A stretch of DNA of 16,771 bases, from the NCBI GenBank assembly GCA_004525355.1, contig SPCK01000009.1:1-16771 (forward strand), read 5' to 3'. The DNA is from Spirochaetales bacterium. Its GTDB lineage: Bacteria > Spirochaetota > Spirochaetia > Treponematales > UBA12059. Shown here in pieces: positions 12,553-16,771 of this stretch; within the stretch, counting starts at the first letter, position 1; each line of letters opens with the position of its first letter. The notes beneath the pieces are model-generated. The model was not told the DNA's origin and did no database searches. It worked only from the letters and a program-made list of their open reading frames with translations. A program made the translations under genes and the position numbers.

Positions 12553-13248
12553 ATGTCCGAAATCATGACCCTTGTGGCGGGATCTGCCTTGCCGATCATC
12601 GTCATTATCGCCTGGTTCTATCGTCTGGACCGAGCGCGGCCCGAACCTGTAGGACTCATCGGCCGGAGCGTACTGTTTGGTTTCTTGGCGGCTGTGCCGG
12701 CGATTCTCCTGGAGTTTGTGGTCGACCTTCCCACGGCCGTACTGCCTTTCCCTTTTTCAATAGTCTGGACGGCTTTCATTACCGCAGCTTTGGTCGAGGA
12801 AGGCGTCAAGTATTTCTTCCTCAAGCGATACCTGGTAACAAACAGGCATTTCGACGAGGTCATGGATGGCATCCTGTACGCTGTATGCGTGAGCCTGGGG
12901 TTTGCGTTCGCCGAGAATATCCTATATGGACTGGCAGATCGCGGCGCGCTTCTCTTGAGGGCGTTTACCGCCGTGCCCATGCATGCCGCCGCCACCGGCA
13001 TCATGGGATACTGGATGGGACTTGCCAAGCGAGAGTCCCATCCGGCCCGTGCCGCTGCCATGTATCGCAAAGGCTTCATGACCGCGGTGCTGATTCATGG
13101 ACTCTATGATCTGTTCCTGTTTACGGCGAGCTTCCTGGCCCTCGGTGCCGTGGTCATCCTGCTGATCGCCATTGCGAAGGTACTCGGCCTTGCCAGGCAG
13201 GCAAGGCTCATCGACGATATGGATTCCGGGAGTGGAACCCGTGATTAG
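12553..13248 (+). CDS. PrsW-family intramembrane metalloprotease
   Basis: A 231-residue polytopic inner-membrane protein of the PrsW/CAAX-protease-like group. Bacillus PrsW cuts the anti-sigma factor RsiW. Family motifs are in order: E82-E83-x-x-K86 (LVEEGVKYFF), D101-E102 followed by MDGILYA, E121-N122 (FAENILYG), H144 in MHAAATG and H182/D186 in HGLYDLF. About six to seven hydrophobic helices fill the chain. The EExxK and histidine residues proposed to form the active site are present, so it is likely active. The substrate is unknown, and no anti-sigma/sigma pair lies in the window. There is no ribosome-binding site at ATG 12553 or at the next ATG (12565); a -10 box lies six bases upstream. 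An M28 peptidase gene follows after 128 bases. Confidence 0.85.
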   Translation: MSEIMTLVAGSALPIIVIIAWFYRLDRARPEPVGLIGRSVLFGFLAAVPAILLEFVVDLPTAVLPFPFSIVWTAFITAALVEEGVKYFFLKRYLVTNRHFDEVMDGILYAVCVSLGFAFAENILYGLADRGALLLRAFTAVPMHAAATGIMGYWMGLAKRESHPARAAAMYRKGFMTAVLIHGLYDLFLFTASFLALGAVVILLIAIAKVLGLARQARLIDDMDSGSGTRD

Positions 13249-13376
13249 CCGGGTACCTACACAGGCGGATGCTTTTTCAGCACTCAGCCAAATTATTGAA
13301 GGACGATGCATGCCCGGATCTGCTGGAACGTCGAGCGCCTAGAGCTTGCGGCCGCACCCCGGGGAAGGAGGAATTC

Positions 13377-15011
13377 GTGAAGGCCAACATCAACGGATCT
13401 ACCCATTCCGCGGTCGTCGCGCCCGGTTCACGCGAGCTCGCGGACTTTTTCGACGCGTTCGCGGAGATGCCGCATCGAGGTTCGGGAACACCTTATGAAC
13501 CGCGGTCGGCGCGTATTCTGGCCAGGAAACTTGCCAGCGAGACCGGAGCCCATGTAGATCTCGAGCCATTCGCAGTGGACCTTTCCAGCGGTACGTGGGG
13601 AGTGGCGATACACGGTATCCTGCTCGTTTTCGGCCTGGCGATCATCTGGTGCGCGGGGCTCGCATCGACATTTCTGCGAGGTCCGGGCGCTTTGGCCACC
13701 CGCCTGGGCTGGATGGGTACCGTCCCGATACCGTATGCGACCGCCGCGTTCCTGTGGATAATGCTCCTGTTGGGATCACGGCTGTTCGCAGACTATAAGA
13801 GCTGGAATATCGCCTCGTTTTTCGTACCCAACGCCGACTCCTTCAATGTCATCGCAACCGATATGCCTCCGCTGGAGCAGGATCCGGTCAAGATCAGGCT
13901 TGCCGAGCAGGAACGGTGGCGCCTTCGTTTCACGGATGCCCAAAGCGCAGGAACCAGTCGACTGGTGATTGTCATGGCGCATTACGACTCCGCGCGGCAG
14001 CTGCCATCCGATAAAACGCCGCGTTGGCTCCTCGCCGCCCTCAAGAGCGGCATCGGTACGCTTCCTACCATAGCCTATTGCGTGTTGGCCGGTATTTTAT
14101 TCGGTGTTCTGGTGCTGGGTATCTTGAACCTCAATGATTACGTTTACAGCGGCACGTTCGGCCTGGTGCTTTCGGTATTTCTGCTGCTGGCCGTGATCAG
14201 CGCCCTTTCCTTCGCGGCTATCGAAGGATTCACCGCCGCCAAGTCGTCTTCGCTTCCCTTCGTACAGGGCATGAATGACGATTTTTCCGGGGTCGCCGCG
14301 GCTTTCCAGGCGCTCAAAACCACACTGGCACCTGCGGTCGGCCCGGGAGGGCAAACTGCCGGATCGAATGTAAACCAAGGGAATGGAACACGAGTCATGA
14401 CCGTATTCACCGGGGCGGAGGAAAACGGCTTGCGTGGATCGGCGCTATTTGCGCGAGAGGTACTGACTCCGGCCATCGATGTGTTCGGTGCGGAAAACGT
14501 CGAACTTATCAATCTGGACACGGTTTCTGGCGGTACGCTGCGGTTGTTTTCAAGGGAGAAGAATTTTACCGGCGCAACGGTCGGCGGCCAGCCCGAATTC
14601 GGACGCGCGTTCTGGAAGTGGGCAACGGGACCGATAGTATCGCGCTCCAGAGCCGTTTCCATCCTAACGCCCTCCCAGATACAGACCTGCCTGCGAGAAT
14701 CGGGTACATCCTTCAGCCTGAATCTTGAGCTCTCCGAGGATCCGGTACCCGCATGTACCGATCTGAGCGGCATCTGGGCAGGTCTACCTTCACGTCACCG
14801 GAAGACATTACGGGCCTTCTCCATCGTTTCCAGGGTGAAAAGCACGGAGGATCCGCTTGCGCGGCCCCGCGATTACCACAAGCAATCTGATTCGGTGGAA
14901 ACCCTGTTCCTGGATGCCGAGCCCGGCAACTTCGGTACGGTCGCTGCGCTGGCCGAGGTTATCGGAACGTACTTGGCCATGGGAAGAAAGGACAGGAATT
15001 CAATCACTTGA
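13377..15011 (+). CDS. Membrane M28 family metallopeptidase with internal membrane insert
   Basis: A 544-residue zinc aminopeptidase-like protein. The co-catalytic zinc site is complete: H202 in MAHYDS, D301 in GMNDDFSG, catalytic E348 and ligand E349 in TGAEENG, D381 in NLDTVSGG and H511 in DYHKQSDS. Two transmembrane helices precede the domain (about 76-98 and 115-133). Unusually, two more (about 226-248 and 258-282) lie inside the peptidase domain between H202/D204 and D301, where soluble M28 enzymes have only a short loop. The catalytic side should face one side of the membrane with the insert as a hairpin anchor. The frame is open 36 codons further upstream, but GTG 13377 has AAGGAGGA just before it. 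The stop codon overlaps the -35 box of the next gene. Substrate unknown; peptides or lipid-linked products are possible. Confidence 0.88.
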   Translation: MKANINGSTHSAVVAPGSRELADFFDAFAEMPHRGSGTPYEPRSARILARKLASETGAHVDLEPFAVDLSSGTWGVAIHGILLVFGLAIIWCAGLASTFLRGPGALATRLGWMGTVPIPYATAAFLWIMLLLGSRLFADYKSWNIASFFVPNADSFNVIATDMPPLEQDPVKIRLAEQERWRLRFTDAQSAGTSRLVIVMAHYDSARQLPSDKTPRWLLAALKSGIGTLPTIAYCVLAGILFGVLVLGILNLNDYVYSGTFGLVLSVFLLLAVISALSFAAIEGFTAAKSSSLPFVQGMNDDFSGVAAAFQALKTTLAPAVGPGGQTAGSNVNQGNGTRVMTVFTGAEENGLRGSALFAREVLTPAIDVFGAENVELINLDTVSGGTLRLFSREKNFTGATVGGQPEFGRAFWKWATGPIVSRSRAVSILTPSQIQTCLRESGTSFSLNLELSEDPVPACTDLSGIWAGLPSRHRKTLRAFSIVSRVKSTEDPLARPRDYHKQSDSVETLFLDAEPGNFGTVAALAEVIGTYLAMGRKDRNSIT

Positions 15012-15035
15012 CAAAAGTACACGAGATGTCATAAT
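15008..15035 (+). promoter_or_regulatory. Promoter of the PEBP gene, overlapping the M28 stop codon
   Basis: TTGACA at 15008-15013 (its TGA at 15009-15011 is the M28 stop), 16 bases, CATAAT at 15030-15035. Consensus -35 and five of six at -10. Transcription should begin near 15042, leaving about 38 bases of leader with a CACAC/GTGTG repeat touching the Shine-Dalgarno. Confidence 0.65.
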
Positions 15036-15079
15036 GTGTAAGCTAGAATAGCACACAACGTGATAGTGTGGAGGTTGCC

Positions 15080-15604
15080 ATGAGATTGACAAGTCCGTCA
15101 TTTGCCGACGGGGCGAACTTGCCCTACGATTGCGCTTACGAAGGCGGTAACAGTTCTCCGGCGCTTGCCTGGACGGTTGCGCCCAGTGGAAGCGTGTCAC
15201 TTGCCTTGACTTGCGTAGATACAGACGCTCCGTTTCAGAAATTCTGGGTTCATTGGCTGGCTTGGAATATTCCCGCCTGGGAAACCAGGCGTCTTGTGGG
15301 GCAACTGCCGTACGCCAGGCTCGAGGATGGTACCGAACAGGGATTGAATGATTTTCTCGAGTTCGGTTGGGGCGGTCCCTGCCCGCCTTCGGGTACACAT
15401 CGCTACGTTTTTACCTTGTACGCGTTGGATTCAATGCTGAAACCTGATGGACCCGGTATCCAGGATCTCTTTCAGGCAATGGAAGGCCACGTAATCGAGG
15501 CGGCCGAGCTTGCTGCCTGCTATGCTCCGGATGGTGCTATTGTATCGTACGAGGCCATCGCCAGGGAAGGCCGAGCCAAGTTTCGGTACTCAAGGACGGC
15601 CTGA
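15080..15604 (+). CDS. PEBP family protein (YbhB/YbcL-like)
   Basis: A 174-residue protein of the phosphatidylethanolamine-binding (PEBP) family in its bacterial YbhB/YbcL form. Family motifs: D47-T48-D49-A50-P51 followed by H58 in WVHWLAWNIPA, and GPCPPSGTHRYVFTLYALD from residue 99, with H107. These line the anion-binding pocket. No signal peptide is seen, so it is cytosolic. Function is poorly known in bacteria; binding of a small anionic ligand or inhibition of a protease or kinase are the usual ideas. ATG 15080 is chosen because GGAGG (15070-15074) is five bases upstream; a GTG at 15068 in frame overlaps that site and is less likely. It has its own promoter and ends two bases from the convergent ABC-F gene. 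Confidence 0.9.
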   Translation: MRLTSPSFADGANLPYDCAYEGGNSSPALAWTVAPSGSVSLALTCVDTDAPFQKFWVHWLAWNIPAWETRRLVGQLPYARLEDGTEQGLNDFLEFGWGGPCPPSGTHRYVFTLYALDSMLKPDGPGIQDLFQAMEGHVIEAAELAACYAPDGAIVSYEAIAREGRAKFRYSRTA

Positions 15605-15612
15605 CGTCAGGC
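15599..15612. repeat. 14-bp perfect palindrome holding both stop codons of convergent genes
   Basis: GCCTGACGTCAGGC reads the same on both strands. Its plus-strand TGA (15602-15604) ends the PEBP gene and its minus-strand TGA (15609-15607) ends the ABC-F gene. There is no room for a conventional terminator between the genes. Confidence 0.9.
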
Positions 15613-16771
15613 TATATCTGCGTAGGTTTCCAGGTCACTCGCGACTTTTTCCCATTCCGCGCTCGCTTGCGCGATTGATACCTCCAGGTCGGAAAGGTCG
15701 CCTTGCAGCTCCCTCATACGCGAACCGTCGGAATAATTTTCCGACTGCGCCATGGCGGCGTTCGCTTCGGCCTTGCGCGCTTCTAGAGACTCGATAAGCC
15801 CGAGGAGTTCCGCTTCCCGCTTGACCAGCCTGTTCCGTTCAGCCTTGCGTTTCTTGTCTTGCTCACGTGAAGTTTTCGCGTCCATGGGAACCGCTATGGA
15901 GGTTGGACGCGGGGCATGAAGCGTGTATTCGGAAGCGGCAAGCGTTTCAGGCAATGCATGGACGGCTTTGCCGTCAGGCATGGTCTCCCTGGCCTTTTTA
16001 TCCAGATAGTATCCATAGTCGCCCGCGAACAGGCGCGGCGAGGTGCCGCATGACAGCTCGAGAACCTGATCCGCCAGGCCTTCTATGAAAAAGCGATCAT
16101 GGGATACGAAGAGTACCGTGCCCTTGAAACGTTGGAGCGCCTCCAGCAATACGTCCTTGGAATCAAGGTCCAAGTGATTGGTGGGTTCGTCCAGAATGAG
16201 CAGGTTGGCCGGATGCAGCAGCATCTTGAGCAGGGCCAAACGAGATCGTTCTCCGCCAGAGAGTACCCGTACCGGTTTGTGCACGTCGTCGCCTCTGAAC
16301 AGGAACGCTCCGAGCAGGTTGCGCAAACTGGGCACCAGGTGGGTTGGGCAGGCCGACTCGGCCTCCGCCTCGGCGGTCAGGGCCTCGTTCAATTCATCGG
16401 CGACATCCTGGGAGAAATAGCCGACGGTGATGCCGGTGCCGTACCGGATGCTACCTTCGTATTCATTGTCCCGGCAGCCCAGAAGGCGCATAAGCGTCGA
16501 TTTGCCGGCGCCGTTGCGCCCGACGAAGGCGATTTTGGATCCTGAATCTATGATCATCGACAGCTCGTCCACCACCTTTGCGTCACCGTAGTTTTTTTTC
16601 AGTCCCTCGATCGTTACGGCGATCCTGCCTGCGTGCGGTGGCGGCGGGAAGGAGAAATGTACGCGCTTGAGGCCTTCCGGGATGATAATGGGTTCTATTT
16701 TATCCAGCTGCTTGACTCGGCTCTGCACCTGCGCGGCCTTGGTTGGCTTGTAGCGGAAGCGTCGAATAAAG
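15607..16771 (-). CDS. ABC-F family ATPase (Uup/EttA group), C-terminal part, cut by window edge
   Basis: A cytosolic, non-transporter ABC protein with duplicated ATPase domains; ABC-F proteins act on the ribosome. The visible 387 residues run to the window end and include the end of the inter-domain linker (KAAQVQSRVKQLDKI, the P-site tRNA-interaction region), the second ATPase domain and a C-terminal arm. Walker A is GRNGAGKST at about 84-92, the signature LSGGE at about 169-173, Walker B LLILDEPTNHLD at about 190-201 and the H-loop FVSHDRFF shortly after; all catalytic residues are intact. The last ~85 residues are a charged coiled coil (Lys/Glu/Ala-rich), as in Uup-like members. The first ATPase domain lies outside the window; an in-frame GTG at 16728 is internal, not the start. 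Convergent with PEBP. Confidence 0.94.
   Translation of the reverse strand, partial: FIRRFRYKPTKAAQVQSRVKQLDKIEPIIIPEGLKRVHFSFPPPPHAGRIAVTIEGLKKNYGDAKVVDELSMIIDSGSKIAFVGRNGAGKSTLMRLLGCRDNEYEGSIRYGTGITVGYFSQDVADELNEALTAEAEAESACPTHLVPSLRNLLGAFLFRGDDVHKPVRVLSGGERSRLALLKMLLHPANLLILDEPTNHLDLDSKDVLLEALQRFKGTVLFVSHDRFFIEGLADQVLELSCGTSPRLFAGDYGYYLDKKARETMPDGKAVHALPETLAASEYTLHAPRPTSIAVPMDAKTSREQDKKRKAERNRLVKREAELLGLIESLEARKAEANAAMAQSENYSDGSRMRELQGDLSDLEVSIAQASAEWEKVASDLETYADIA

Noticed and set aside
13269..13376. 36-codon N-terminal extension of the M28 peptidase
   Set aside because: AAGGAGGA lies directly before GTG 13377; the extension has no family similarity that I can see.
1..16771. CRISPR array, tRNA or rRNA genes, insertion sequence or prophage
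   Set aside because: I saw no regularly spaced repeats, no cloverleaf or rRNA sequence, no transposase and no terminal inverted repeats.

Overview
This is a gene-dense chromosomal window with roughly 58% G+C by eye. It holds sixteen recognisable protein genes, one of them cut at each edge. I see no rRNA, tRNA, CRISPR array, insertion sequence or prophage. Several traits fit a free-living or host-associated member of the Spirochaetota (Treponema/Spirochaeta-like): an M23 peptidase, bactofilin, YaaR and RicT cluster; a lipoprotein that fuses a cyclophilin to an FKBP, an architecture reported from Treponema denticola and Flavobacterium; relaxed lipoboxes; and clean TTGACA/TATACT promoters. The phylum assignment is inference, since no marker gene here settles it.

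Layout. Positions 1-893 (-) carry the N-terminal part of htpG. Positions 1011-2848 (-) carry a metallo-beta-lactamase-fold hydrolase and an overlapping alpha/beta-hydrolase lipoprotein. Positions 2849-3163 are a regulatory gap with divergent promoters and two dyads. Positions 3164-6155 (+) carry the cell-envelope module: M23 peptidase, bactofilin, YaaR-like protein and RicT-like PSP1 protein, closed by a bidirectional terminator. Positions 6236-7261 (-) carry the cyclophilin-FKBP lipoprotein. Positions 7474-9243 (+) carry dCMP deaminase, a degenerate YmdB-family protein and an RseC-family membrane protein. Positions 9271-9822 (-) carry a DJ-1/PfpI protein. Positions 9961-10242 (+) carry a small Phe-rich membrane protein. 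Positions 10400-12367 (-) carry transketolase. Positions 12553-15604 (+) carry a PrsW-type intramembrane protease, a membrane M28 aminopeptidase and a PEBP/YbhB protein. Positions 15607-16771 (-) carry the C-terminal part of an ABC-F ATPase.

Main observations. First, genes split into two translation-start classes. Ten have a clear Shine-Dalgarno sequence (GGAGG type, 3-9 nt from the start). Three (metallo-beta-lactamase, bactofilin, prsW) have none and instead carry a -10 box 6-9 nt before the ATG, which predicts leaderless or nearly leaderless mRNAs. The ymdB-like gene may be a fourth. Second, the YmdB-family protein keeps the family's structural motifs but appears to have lost all the known metal ligands, so it looks like a pseudo-phosphodiesterase. 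Third, the promoter of the M23/bactofilin operon has a perfect 9+9 dyad straddling its -10 box, a likely repressor site. Fourth, the M28 peptidase has a two-helix membrane hairpin inserted between its zinc ligands. Fifth, the convergent PEBP and ABC-F genes share one 14-bp palindrome that carries both stop codons.
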